Shown one piece after another: positions 16,831-25,688 of a DNA stretch of 64,000 nucleotides. Position numbers and translations under genes: made by a program. Below the pieces are notes generated by a model. That model ran no database searches and was not told the origin of the DNA. It saw only the letters and a program-made list of their open reading frames with translations. Each line of letters starts with the position of its first letter. Within the stretch, counting starts at the first letter, position 1. The stretch lies in the NCBI GenBank assembly GCA_947169975.1, contig CAMVRT010000001.1:172812-236811 (forward strand), given 5' to 3'. Source of the stretch: an uncultured Oscillospiraceae bacterium. Its GTDB lineage: Bacteria > Bacillota > Clostridia > Oscillospirales > Oscillospiraceae.

Positions 16831-19137
16831 ATGAATCATTATCCCTATCCCCCGGAGGAACGGGTGGAGCTTCACCTGCACACCAATATGTCCAAAATGG
16901 ACGCCACCACGGATGTGTCCGACGCCATTCAGCGGGCAGCGGAGTGGGGCCACGGAGCCGTAGCCATCACGGACCACGGCTGCGTATACGCCTTCCCGGA
17001 GGCGGCAAAGGCTGGGCGCATCTTCGGCGTAAAGATTATCTACGGCATGGAGGGCTATCTTCAGAGCGAGGATGAGGCGTACCGCTACCACCACATCGTC
17101 CTGCTGGCAAAGAGCCGCACGGGTTTGAAAAACCTCTACAAGCTGGTGAGTTTGTCCCACCTGCACCACTATGACCGCGTGCCGATAATCCCCCGGGCGG
17201 AGCTGACCGCCCACCGGGAGGGGCTGATCGTGGGCTCCGCCTGTGAGGCAGGCGAGCTGTTCCGGGCTGTGGAGAGCGGCAAGCCGTGGGAGGAGCTGCA
17301 GCGCATCGCGTCCTTCTACGACTATCTGGAGATCCAGCCCCTGTGCAACAACGCCTTTCTGGTGCGCAACGGCACGGCGCAATCGGAGGAGCAGCTGAGG
17401 GAGTGGAACCGCACCATCGTGCGCCTGGGCGAGGCGACGGACACCCCGGTCTGCGCCACGGGGGATGTGCATTTTCTGGACCCGGAGGATGAGCCCAGTC
17501 GCCGCGTACTGCTCCACGCCCGCCATTGCGACGACTTCGACGCGCCGCTGCCGCTGTACTTCCGCTCCACGGCGGAGATGCTGGAGGAGTTCGCCTATTT
17601 GGGCGCGGACAAGGCCTACGAGGTGGTGGTGACCAACACACGGGTCATCGCTGACCGGGTGGAGACGTTTTCGCTGTTCCCGGAGGGGCTGCATCTGCCA
17701 AAGCTCCCCGGCGGAGAAGAGGCGCTGCGTCAGGCGGTGGCGGAGCGTTGCCGGGAGCTGTACGGCGATACGCCGCCCCGGGAGGTCACCGTCCGCCTGC
17801 AAGCGGAGTGGGACGCTATCCTGCCCCGGGGATATGCCGTCATTTTCGAAATCGCCCGACGGCTGGTGCAGCGGAGCCGGGAAAACGGCTACCCGGTGGG
17901 TTCCCGGGCCTCGGTGGGCTCCTCGCTGGTGGCGTACCTGGCGGGGATCACCGACGTGAATCCCCTGCCGCCCCACTACCGCTGCCCTTCATGCAAGCAT
18001 GTTGCATTTGACAACAGCGGCGATTATGGCTGCGGGGCCGATCTGCCAGACAAGGTCTGTCCCCATTGTGGCGCACCCATGAAAAAGGACGGCTTCGACA
18101 TCCCCATGGAGACGTTTTTCGGTCTGGATGGAGAGAAGACGCCGGATATCGACCTGAACTTCGCAGAGGCGTATTTGCCGCAGGCCCGCCGCCATCTGGC
18201 GGAGCTGTTCGGGGAGGAGCGGGTATTCTTTGCCGGGACCATCGGCACGCTGGGCCGGCTGAGCGCACAGGCCATGCTGAAAGAATACGAGATTACCTTG
18301 GGAGCGGCCCTCCCTGAAGAGCAGAGGGAGCGAATGGCCAAGACTCTCTCTGCCGTGCGCGCCGGCACCCGGCGTCATCCCGGCGGTCTGGTGATCGTCC
18401 CGGCGGGCATGGAGGTGGAGGACTTCACGCCGCTCCAACGCGAGGGAGCCGGCGAGCAGAATACCATTACGACGCATTTTGAAGCGCACCATTTTGAGGA
18501 CAACCTGCTGAAAATGGATCTGCTGGGCCATACGGCCCTGATGAAGCTGGCGCTGTTGGCGCAATACACCGGGGAGAGGCCGGAGGATATCCCGCTGGAC
18601 GACCCGGAGACCATGGCGCTCTTTGCCCGGCGTGTCCCGGGCGTCTGCGAGTTTGATTCGCCGTGGGTAGGGGAGCTGTTGACACTGACACGCCCCGTCT
18701 CCTTCGCCGACCTGGTGCAGCTCAACGCCCTCATCCACGACACGGGCGCCTGGGTGAAAAACGGGGAGGAGCTGCTGGAAAGCGGCGCCGCCGCGCTCCG
18801 GGAGCTGGTCGCCTGTCGGGATGATATCTTCCTCTATCTCCTCCGCATGGGGCTGCCCCTCGCGCGGGCGTATCAGATCATGGAGGCTGTGCGGAGGGGG
18901 AAAGTCCGGAGCGGAAAGGCCCCGGATTGGTCTCTCTGGGCGGAGGAAATGCGCGCCAACGGCGTGCCGGCGTGGTACATCGACTCCCTCTCCAAAATCG
19001 GCTATCTGTTCCCCAAGGCCCACTGCGTGGAATATGTGCAGATGGCTTTTTGCCTGGCGTGGTTCAAGGTACATTACCCGGAGGCTTTCGAGGCGGTGTG
19101 GTTTATCGTGGACGGAGACGCTATGTATCGGTCTTAA
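16831..19137 (+). CDS. Miniature PolC-like C-family DNA polymerase (PHP + palm, no exonuclease)
   Basis: 768 residues against about 1,440 for PolC. The PHP domain starts at residue 11 with HLHTNMSKMDA and keeps its metal ligands (ITDHG, GMEGY, HIVLLAK, GDVHFLD). From about residue 330 it follows PolC closely: GYAVIFEIARRLV, PVGSRASVGSSLVAYLAGIT, NPLPPHYRCPSC with three further Cys pairs forming the zinc site, and TPDIDLNF with both catalytic aspartates. The third aspartate is in NLLKMDLLGH. The N-terminal OB part, the DnaQ-like exonuclease inserted in PHP, and the C-terminal domains are absent. The reader should expect polymerization without proofreading (inference). It is the last gene of the DnaB-like operon; a hairpin at 19153 follows. 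Confidence 0.85.
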   Translation: MNHYPYPPEERVELHLHTNMSKMDATTDVSDAIQRAAEWGHGAVAITDHGCVYAFPEAAKAGRIFGVKIIYGMEGYLQSEDEAYRYHHIVLLAKSRTGLKNLYKLVSLSHLHHYDRVPIIPRAELTAHREGLIVGSACEAGELFRAVESGKPWEELQRIASFYDYLEIQPLCNNAFLVRNGTAQSEEQLREWNRTIVRLGEATDTPVCATGDVHFLDPEDEPSRRVLLHARHCDDFDAPLPLYFRSTAEMLEEFAYLGADKAYEVVVTNTRVIADRVETFSLFPEGLHLPKLPGGEEALRQAVAERCRELYGDTPPREVTVRLQAEWDAILPRGYAVIFEIARRLVQRSRENGYPVGSRASVGSSLVAYLAGITDVNPLPPHYRCPSCKHVAFDNSGDYGCGADLPDKVCPHCGAPMKKDGFDIPMETFFGLDGEKTPDIDLNFAEAYLPQARRHLAELFGEERVFFAGTIGTLGRLSAQAMLKEYEITLGAALPEEQRERMAKTLSAVRAGTRRHPGGLVIVPAGMEVEDFTPLQREGAGEQNTITTHFEAHHFEDNLLKMDLLGHTALMKLALLAQYTGERPEDIPLDDPETMALFARRVPGVCEFDSPWVGELLTLTRPVSFADLVQLNALIHDTGAWVKNGEELLESGAAALRELVACRDDIFLYLLRMGLPLARAYQIMEAVRRGKVRSGKAPDWSLWAEEMRANGVPAWYIDSLSKIGYLFPKAHCVEYVQMAFCLAWFKVHYPEAFEAVWFIVDGDAMYRS

Positions 19138-19152
19138 TCGGGCAATTGTCAA

Positions 19153-19188
19153 AATACCGGATGGGTCGAAATTGACCCATCCGGTATT
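19153..19188 (+). terminator. Hairpin after the PolC-like gene
   Basis: 15-bp perfect stem AATACCGGATGGGTC / GACCCATCCGGTATT with a 6-base loop. Only a weak T-rich tail (GTAATAT) follows. It could end the operon or act on the WYL gene 45 bp downstream. Confidence 0.6.
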
Positions 19189-19233
19189 GTAATATACAGT
19201 CAAACATGATAAACTGACAGCAGGTGATGAAAT

Positions 19234-20292
19234 ATGACAAAGCCTCCCAAGAAAGTGCTGCCCATGCTGATCCTGGACATCCTGCGCCGGTACACCGACG
19301 CGGATCACCGGCTCAGCCAGCGGGACATCGCGGACATCCTGAAAACCGAATACGACATGACGGCGGACCGCAAGGCCATCCGCCGCAACATCTCCCATCT
19401 GCTGGAGATGGGCGTGGAGCTGGAATACAGCGAGGCGCTGCGCATGGCGCCGGATCCCAAGACCGGGGAGATGGTGGAGACGAAGCTGCTGTCCGACTTC
19501 TATCTGGTGCGGGATTTCACCGAGGCAGAGCTGCGGCTGCTGATCGACTCCCTGCTCTTCTCCCGCCACCTGCCCTACAGCCAGTGCAAGGAGCTGGTGG
19601 AGAAGCTGGAGGGCTTGTCCAGCCGGTATTTTCACGCCCACGTCAGCCACATCCACACCATGCCGGACACGCTGCCCCAGAACCCGGAGCTGTTCTACAC
19701 CATAGAGGTGCTGGACGAGGCCATCAGCGCGGGGCGGAAAGTGACTTTCACCTATCTGGAGTACGGTACGGACAAGCAACGCCACAAGCGGTGCAGGCCG
19801 GACGGTACCGTGCGGCAGTACGTGGTGAGCCCCTATCAGATGGCGGCCAAGGAGGGGAAGTATTATCTCATCTGCAACTACGACAAGTACGATGACATCT
19901 CCAACTACCGTGTGGATCGCATCGCGGACATCAGGCTGCTGGACGAGCTGGTGAAGCCCTTTGAGACGCTCCGCGGCGCGGAGAACGGGCGGCTGGATCT
20001 GGCAAAATACATGGCGGAGCATGTGTATATGTACGCCAGCGACTCCTCCAGAGTCGTCTTCCGGGTGGTGAAGGCCATGGTCAGCGACGTGATCGACCTG
20101 TTCGGCATGGACGTGACCTTCTCTCAAGAGACGGACACCCACGTCACCGTTACGGCCCGGGTCAACGAGCTGGCCATGCGGCAGTTCGCCAAGAGCTACG
20201 CCCCGGACGTACTGATCCTGGAACCCCAGCGCCTGGCAGACGCGGTCCGGCAGGATGCGGAGAGAACCATAGAAGCGTATCAACAAATTTGA
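19234..20292 (+). CDS. WYL-domain transcriptional regulator
   Basis: 352 residues. N-terminal winged helix (SQRDIADILKTEYDMTADRKAIRRNI, with only the core quoted here: DIADILKTEYD) over residues 20-60, then the WYL domain from about residue 155 (TFTYLEYG; YVVSPYQMAAKEGKYYLICN; DDISNYRVDRIADI) and a C-terminal WCX-like extension. WYL proteins of this size regulate DNA-damage or defence genes in many bacteria, for example CapW and BrxR. It stands between the polymerase cluster and the unknown gene at 20307, which follows after 14 bp. The ligand and operator are unknown; the hairpin upstream might be part of its control region. Confidence 0.9.
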   Translation: MTKPPKKVLPMLILDILRRYTDADHRLSQRDIADILKTEYDMTADRKAIRRNISHLLEMGVELEYSEALRMAPDPKTGEMVETKLLSDFYLVRDFTEAELRLLIDSLLFSRHLPYSQCKELVEKLEGLSSRYFHAHVSHIHTMPDTLPQNPELFYTIEVLDEAISAGRKVTFTYLEYGTDKQRHKRCRPDGTVRQYVVSPYQMAAKEGKYYLICNYDKYDDISNYRVDRIADIRLLDELVKPFETLRGAENGRLDLAKYMAEHVYMYASDSSRVVFRVVKAMVSDVIDLFGMDVTFSQETDTHVTVTARVNELAMRQFAKSYAPDVLILEPQRLADAVRQDAERTIEAYQQI

Positions 20293-20306
20293 AGGAGGAT
20301 GAAAAG

Positions 20307-21137
20307 ATGGAGGAGCAGACGAAGGAACTTTGTAATTTTCTTGTGTATGACTATTTTGACCATACGTATGATGAGTTGAGCAGCATGTATCAAGATAATC
20401 CTGGCAAGGTGATCCGCTGCTGTGCGGAGCGTGCGTATCTGGATTTCAACCGAACACTGACATACGTTTCTTCCCTTAAGAAAAAAGGCCAGGGTTTAAC
20501 TCCTAAGGGCAAAGAGAAAGCCAAAAGCTTCCGTGAAAGGATTTACGGCAAATATGACGCCTCCGTGGAAAATAGCAATTGCGATGTAAATATGATCTGG
20601 CGCATTCAGATGATGCTGAGAAGCGAATGTCAGAACAAGTTCGATGAACTGCACACCGAACTGTGCAGTCGTATCTGTTGTTATGCAAATACATCCGATT
20701 TGTTGGATTCGGTGTTTCACTATGGTCAGGCTCAGAAATGGGTCAATATGACGCTGAAGTATATGATGCTCCTGGGGTTCTGGAATGAGCTTGCAGAAAA
20801 AGAGCCTTCTGCTCGACGTTTTTTGCATGTTCCCATCGATAGCTACATTCTGAAAATCGCAGCATCGGTGCAAGAAACAGAGTCGGAGGGGGACAATGAA
20901 TATCGACTTAATGTTAAAGCTCCGAGGAAGAGTGGCCCCGATGGCGCATACTCAGCAGATCAGACGCTGCCGTGGAGTAAATGGGATAGAAAGCATTATA
21001 TTCAATTTTGCAAGGAATTGGATGGTGGTTTGGAGAAATGGCGTAAGAATGACCCCAGACACGCACAGGCTTCACGCATTGACTGGGAAGGCCTTGCTTG
21101 GATTGTGCAAGCCCAGCAGGAAAGCCGCAAGGGCTAA
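20307..21137 (+). CDS. Unknown protein downstream of the WYL regulator
   Basis: 276 residues from the ATG at 20307 with AAGGAGGATGAAAAG upstream. It is largely helical with several cysteines in the first 140 residues (RCCAERAYLDFNR, CSRICCYANTSDLLDSV). No catalytic motif is recognised. Its lower GC and different codon use compared with the genes before it suggest separate acquisition. The WYL regulator 14 bp upstream probably shares its transcript, an arrangement common for defence effectors, but no function can be assigned. A long hairpin terminator follows. Confidence 0.7.
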   Translation: MEEQTKELCNFLVYDYFDHTYDELSSMYQDNPGKVIRCCAERAYLDFNRTLTYVSSLKKKGQGLTPKGKEKAKSFRERIYGKYDASVENSNCDVNMIWRIQMMLRSECQNKFDELHTELCSRICCYANTSDLLDSVFHYGQAQKWVNMTLKYMMLLGFWNELAEKEPSARRFLHVPIDSYILKIAASVQETESEGDNEYRLNVKAPRKSGPDGAYSADQTLPWSKWDRKHYIQFCKELDGGLEKWRKNDPRHAQASRIDWEGLAWIVQAQQESRKG

Positions 21138-21177
21138 TCAACAAGGGCAGGAGTTGCGGCTCCTGCCCTTGTTGATT
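21136..21177 (+). terminator. Long hairpin after the unknown gene
   Basis: 18-bp stem AATCAACAAGGGCAGGAG and its complement, with a 6-base loop. It overlaps the stop codon region and is a likely terminator although the T-run is short. Confidence 0.75.
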
Positions 21178-22130
21178 ACTCCATTTTCGATTTTCCCCAG
21201 TGTAAATCCACATAACATTAATCCGTGAACGCTCATCGCAATGACGCGCTTTGGGGCTGATCAGTCCGTCTTTCGCCTCAAAAAAAGCTCTGGCAATACA
21301 ATTGGAGTTTCCTCCTCATTCTTTGTCCCTTCCAATAAACAACAAAGCGGACTGCGGCTCGGTCACTTTCATAGCCCTTTTCAGCCAAACCCGTGAGACG
21401 CTCGCAAACCCGTGAGATGCTCGCGGCAAAACTACGATAGCTTGACAACATAGGCGAATCGATTTCCTTCCGTCCTAAGGCATTGTCCGTCATAGATCAG
21501 AGCATCACCACTTCTCAGCCCGTTGATCTACTTATCAGGTCCCCCTAAAATATTTTTCCGGAATCCGGGGCTATCTCTGTGTCGAAAAATACGATCTGCT
21601 GCATTACTGTCCCACCTCTGTTTCTGCCCGACGCTAACAGCTGTAACGGGGCCATTATACAAGAAAACCGTCAGGTTACAACCGCCCCCCCTGCGGCACA
21701 ACGAATTGCGGGATCAAATCCAAGTACGTGACCAGGGATTGCAAGATTTGTGCATATTCCGCCGCGAAAAAACAGCTTGACCGGCGAAGTCCGACACCCT
21801 GACCGTTGAAAACAGACACCCACGCCGTCTGCTCCGACACCGCTTGCGCCGTCCGTCCGTTCCGTTGAAGTGGTGCGCGGAGGCCACGCACCATTTCACT
21901 GGAAACGATGCACCACCGTTTGCGGTCTTACCGCACCAATGGGTCGGAATACGCATCTGTGTGTGCACTGTGTGCACACACGGCGAAATATCCACCTTAT
22001 TTTTGTCTTCGTGGACGGAAGCAACGCACCTCCAAATGGCCGAGAACTCCCGACGCTAACACTTTTGTTCGGTTTTCTATTTTGTCCACCACATCATAGA
22101 CTATATTGTCACCACTGGCGGAAACCTCTA
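21178..22130. other. About 950 bp without a convincing gene
   Basis: A 71-codon minus-strand frame at 21278-21493 (ending YWKGQRMRRKLQLYC...) could be a decayed coding remnant; it has no ribosome site. From 21692 the region resembles the left end of the island (next entry). Several short GC-rich inverted repeats lie at 21865-21915. I read it as a scar between two segments of the island. Confidence 0.45.
21692..22004 (+). repeat. Internal island-end-like sequence
   Basis: TGCGGCACAACGAATTGC at 21692-21709 matches the left-end word TGCGGCACAACGGATTGC (9432-9449). TGTGTGCACACACGG followed by AAATATCCACCTTATTTTTG at 21970-22005 matches the subterminal words at 9495-9530 and, even better, the complement of the right end (CCACCTTATTTTTGTCT). 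Orientation is that of a left end. The spacing between the two words is about 270 bp instead of 60, so it is a degraded or rearranged copy. Confidence 0.6.
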
Positions 22131-25100
22131 TTAAGGAATGGAGTTCATTACCCCCATCAGCGTTTGGTAATCTTTCACAGCTTTATATCTTACATGGCTT
22201 GTAGATATATCATTAAATAATTTTTCGGCGCAATTGATCTTTGCCTGCTCAATCGGTTTAAGCTGCATGGAATCCATACTGCCCTTAGTTTCTGCGACGA
22301 AATAGATGTGCTTGACCGTGCCCTCATTGAAGGCAATCGCCCAGTCGGGAGAGTAGTTGCCCACTGGCGTAGGAATCGCAAAGCCTTTGGGCAGTTTAGC
22401 ATAGACACAGACTTCCTGTGCGGCGTCAAGATTCTGGACAAACTTCCGTTCGGTGCTTTGCCCATCCTGTGCATACCCATCCGTGAACACATAATCCTGA
22501 ACCGCTTTTGTCGCCTTGAATGCCTTATCAAAGCTCTGGTTGTTCTTTTCCGCGGTGAAGATGCTGCTGTCATACTCGCCTTCAATTTGGTCGTAGGTGA
22601 TGTGTTCCACGATCATTGTAGCTTTCTGCTCTTTAATCAGCTTTACCACTTTGGAGATGAATTCTTCCGGATTGTACTTGAACATCGCAAACCGCTCCGT
22701 AGAAAGTCCGGACAAAATAGCAGCAACCGTTTTTCTGGTAAGTACTGTTCCCTCAGCAATCTTGCCAATAAGATCATATTTGATCTGGCTGGTCTCCGCG
22801 TGTTTCAGTGTTTGCGTTCTTGTTTTCGCTGTCTGGAAGGATGCGCCGCCTGACACCTCTTCATGAACCATGACATCCTTTTGTGAACCTACCGACGTCG
22901 TGTACTGAAGCTGTGAGACGAGCAAATTGGTGTTGATGCTGGTGATAGATTTCTGAATAAGCTCCGCAGAATTAAACTCTACCGTATAGGCGTACTTGTG
23001 GTTGATATAGCCCCAGAGAGTCTGAAACTCCTTTTTATAGAAGTTATCGTTCAACGGATTATCCTTGACCTTGGTCTCGTGACCGTCAGAAATCATCTCG
23101 TCGAGGACCCTGTCGTCGAAAATAGCCTGGACCAGTTTGTGAACGCCATCCGCCATATTGGCAATATCCAGCGGTAAGGGTGCCAAAGCATTATTTGCCA
23201 CATCAGTCCGGTAAGCATCCGTTACGGCATCATCATCGTCGATATAGTCGTTGCGGATCAGGTACCGCTGGATAGTCTTTGCCTCCTGCGCGGTGATGGT
23301 ATGCGGTTTGCCGCCCACCTGAACGACCTTGCCCGTAAAGTATTCGATAGACGCCTTTGTAGGTCTGTCATACAGAACCGTCTTAATATCGGATTGCAGC
23401 GCCGAAACAAAACCCTTATAGCTTTCGCTGGCTATTACCGTCAGAAGATTGATATTATGGACGCTGTCGCCGCATACCTCCGCATCCATCCGGTTTCCAT
23501 CCTGATTGACGCAGAGGCGCAGGCCACGGCCAACCTCTTGCCGTTTGGCCGTGGTGCTGTCGGAGTGCTTCAAGGTACAGATTTGGAAGACATTTGGATT
23601 GTCCCAGCCCTCACGCAGCGCAGAGTGGGAAAAGATAAACCTTGTAGGCTCTTCAAAAGACAGCAGCCGTTCTTTGTTTTTCAGGATCAGGTCATAGGCA
23701 GAAATATCGTCGGAGAACTCCGAGCCGCGCTTCAACTCACTGTTGATGCTGTGGCCTGTTTTCTTATCAATGCTGAAATAACCGTTATGTACTTTGGAAA
23801 CGTCGCCGCAGGTGGATCTCAAATACTCCTGATAGGGCGTGTCGAACATCGTGATATAGTCGTTCAGGACGCTGATATACTCCTGCTCGAACATCTTACC
23901 GTATTCACCCAGCACCTCATCGCCGTTCTCGTCGTACTGACGGTACTTGGCAACCTCGTCCACAAAGAATAGCGACAGAGTTTTGATCCCCATCCGATAG
24001 AGCTTTTCTTCTTTTTCAAAGTGGGAAAGGATAGTCTCTCGTATCTGGATGCGGCGCATATCACGCTCGGAAATGTCGCCCACGACATCACCCGCGCGAA
24101 TTACCTCACCATTTGTGAAGGTCACAGTTCCTCTTATCGGGTCGATTTCTGAGACGGTGAAGCCCCTGTACTGCTCCATCTGCTGGGAAATATAATACAG
24201 GTCGTCGCCCACACCAACGATACGGGTCTCGCGGTTAATGGACTTGTTATATCCAATCTCAAGCTCAATGCGAGCCATCGGAGGCTTCTTTGAGGATAGA
24301 ACGATCTGTTCCAGGAACAGATACTTGTCCGTTCCCCGGAAGTTCTTGACCTCGAAGCCCTTGACCTCGATCTTCTTCACCAGGCGCTTGTTAAAGGCGT
24401 CCAAAGCATCCAGAACATATACAAGGTTATGCTGCTTGGCATGGGTGGCAGAGAAGTTCATGGAAAACAGCGGATTGAAGTTTTTCAGTGCCTTCTGCGT
24501 GACCTCGCCGCCCATTTTCTGCGGCTCGTCCAGAATGAGAATAGGTCTGTTGGCCTTGATCACGTCGATAGGCCTGCGGGAGCCAAATTCGTCACGCTTG
24601 GAATAGATGATACGCGCAGCTGCATCGCCCTTTCGACCTTCAACATTTTTCTCTTCGTTCAATGACGCAGCAAACGCCTGCGTATTGATAATCATGACAT
24701 TGATACCACTGCTGGCGGAGAAATTGTCAAGCTGGTTGAGGTTGGAGCTGTTGTAAATGAAGAACCGCGCCTTTTTCCCGTAGCGCTCCATGAAATGGTC
24801 AACGGTCATTTCAAAACTCTTTTTCACGCCTTCACGGATAGCGATAGATGGCACGACCACAATGAACTTCGACCACCCATAGAGCTTGTTCAGCTCAAAC
24901 ATGGTCTTAATATATACGTAGGTCTTGCCAGTACCCGTTTCCATTTCAATATCGAGGCTGCAACGCCCCAGGTCTTTCACAAGAGAGGGCGACTGTTTAA
25001 TATTGTTTTGTAGTTGCAGATCGCGGATATTCTGGAGCAGTCGGTCATCTGTCAGAATGATATCTTCATTTTTGTATCCTGTAGATTCTTCCAGCTCAAG

Positions 25101-25274
25101 CTGCTCGCCAAACTCATCCCCCAGCAGAGATAACTGTTTCTGCTGCGGGAGCTCCAGTGATCCGAGGTCGCGAATATACCCGAGCCCAGAGTGATAACCC
25201 TGCCCCTCAAAGACTTTGACGATGGATTCTACGGCGTCAGTCTGATATTCCTGTATCTTAAAATTAAACTTCAT
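22131..25274 (-). CDS. Type III restriction enzyme, Res subunit
   Basis: 1047 residues, usual for type III Res. Superfamily 2 helicase motifs: IEMETGTGKTYVYIKTM (Walker A near residue 115), ILDEPQKMGG, SATHAKQHNL, and EVGRGLRL near residue 590. A PD-(D/E)xK nuclease sits near the C-terminus: SPDWAIAFNEG then FVAETKGS. With the Mod subunit it would translocate or slide after head-to-head recognition and cut DNA at a distance (family knowledge). It starts 3 bp after the GNAT gene with AGAGGGATAACCT upstream. It is the last gene of a minus-strand operon running from 32717 to 22131. Confidence 0.92.
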   Translation of the reverse strand: MKFNFKIQEYQTDAVESIVKVFEGQGYHSGLGYIRDLGSLELPQQKQLSLLGDEFGEQLELEESTGYKNEDIILTDDRLLQNIRDLQLQNNIKQSPSLVKDLGRCSLDIEMETGTGKTYVYIKTMFELNKLYGWSKFIVVVPSIAIREGVKKSFEMTVDHFMERYGKKARFFIYNSSNLNQLDNFSASSGINVMIINTQAFAASLNEEKNVEGRKGDAAARIIYSKRDEFGSRRPIDVIKANRPILILDEPQKMGGEVTQKALKNFNPLFSMNFSATHAKQHNLVYVLDALDAFNKRLVKKIEVKGFEVKNFRGTDKYLFLEQIVLSSKKPPMARIELEIGYNKSINRETRIVGVGDDLYYISQQMEQYRGFTVSEIDPIRGTVTFTNGEVIRAGDVVGDISERDMRRIQIRETILSHFEKEEKLYRMGIKTLSLFFVDEVAKYRQYDENGDEVLGEYGKMFEQEYISVLNDYITMFDTPYQEYLRSTCGDVSKVHNGYFSIDKKTGHSINSELKRGSEFSDDISAYDLILKNKERLLSFEEPTRFIFSHSALREGWDNPNVFQICTLKHSDSTTAKRQEVGRGLRLCVNQDGNRMDAEVCGDSVHNINLLTVIASESYKGFVSALQSDIKTVLYDRPTKASIEYFTGKVVQVGGKPHTITAQEAKTIQRYLIRNDYIDDDDAVTDAYRTDVANNALAPLPLDIANMADGVHKLVQAIFDDRVLDEMISDGHETKVKDNPLNDNFYKKEFQTLWGYINHKYAYTVEFNSAELIQKSITSINTNLLVSQLQYTTSVGSQKDVMVHEEVSGGASFQTAKTRTQTLKHAETSQIKYDLIGKIAEGTVLTRKTVAAILSGLSTERFAMFKYNPEEFISKVVKLIKEQKATMIVEHITYDQIEGEYDSSIFTAEKNNQSFDKAFKATKAVQDYVFTDGYAQDGQSTERKFVQNLDAAQEVCVYAKLPKGFAIPTPVGNYSPDWAIAFNEGTVKHIYFVAETKGSMDSMQLKPIEQAKINCAEKLFNDISTSHVRYKAVKDYQTLMGVMNSIP

Positions 25275-25277
25275 AGG

Positions 25278-25688
25278 TTATCCCTCTTCGCTTTCCAAGG
25301 TCTTCATAGCGGTTTCATGGTTTTCGCCTGTACTATAACCGAGTTTCTCATAATGATTATGCATTGACTTATGGTAGAAAATCATTGAAACGCTGCAGCC
25401 TGATTCGTTTTCAAGCAGCTTCAATAGATTTGCGCCGACACCATTTCGTCTGTACTTCGGCTGAACGTACATAAACTCCGGAATAAGTGTCTTGTTTGGA
25501 AGAGCGAAGCCATATATGTACCCTATAATGACCCCGTCATCTAAAGCGACATAACAGCGTTCAATCTCATTGTTGCAGTTAATCATTGAATGTGCCAATT
25601 CAATATGAGTTTGCATCCATTCATCGTCTGACAAATCGGCAAAATCAAGCAAGTCAGACTTTTGAAATCTGCGGTATTCAATACCCAT
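25278..25688 (-). CDS. GNAT family N-acetyltransferase
   Basis: 136 residues. The acetyl-CoA site appears as YVQPKYRRNGVGANLLKLL (residues about 77-95, R/Q-x-x-G-x-G/A pattern), followed by NESGCSVSMIFYHKSMHNHYEKLGY. The start overlaps the mod stop in TGATG, so translation is coupled. GNAT proteins are not part of classical type III systems. It could protect, modify a phage or host product, act as a toxin-like tRNA acetylase, or be a passenger. Length and motif fit a single-domain GNAT; the substrate cannot be told. Confidence 0.88.
   Translation of the reverse strand: MGIEYRRFQKSDLLDFADLSDDEWMQTHIELAHSMINCNNEIERCYVALDDGVIIGYIYGFALPNKTLIPEFMYVQPKYRRNGVGANLLKLLENESGCSVSMIFYHKSMHNHYEKLGYSTGENHETAMKTLESEEG

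Noticed and set aside
21278..21493. 71-residue gene in the intergenic scar
   Set aside because: Protein-like ending but no ribosome site, no recognisable family and a decayed context.
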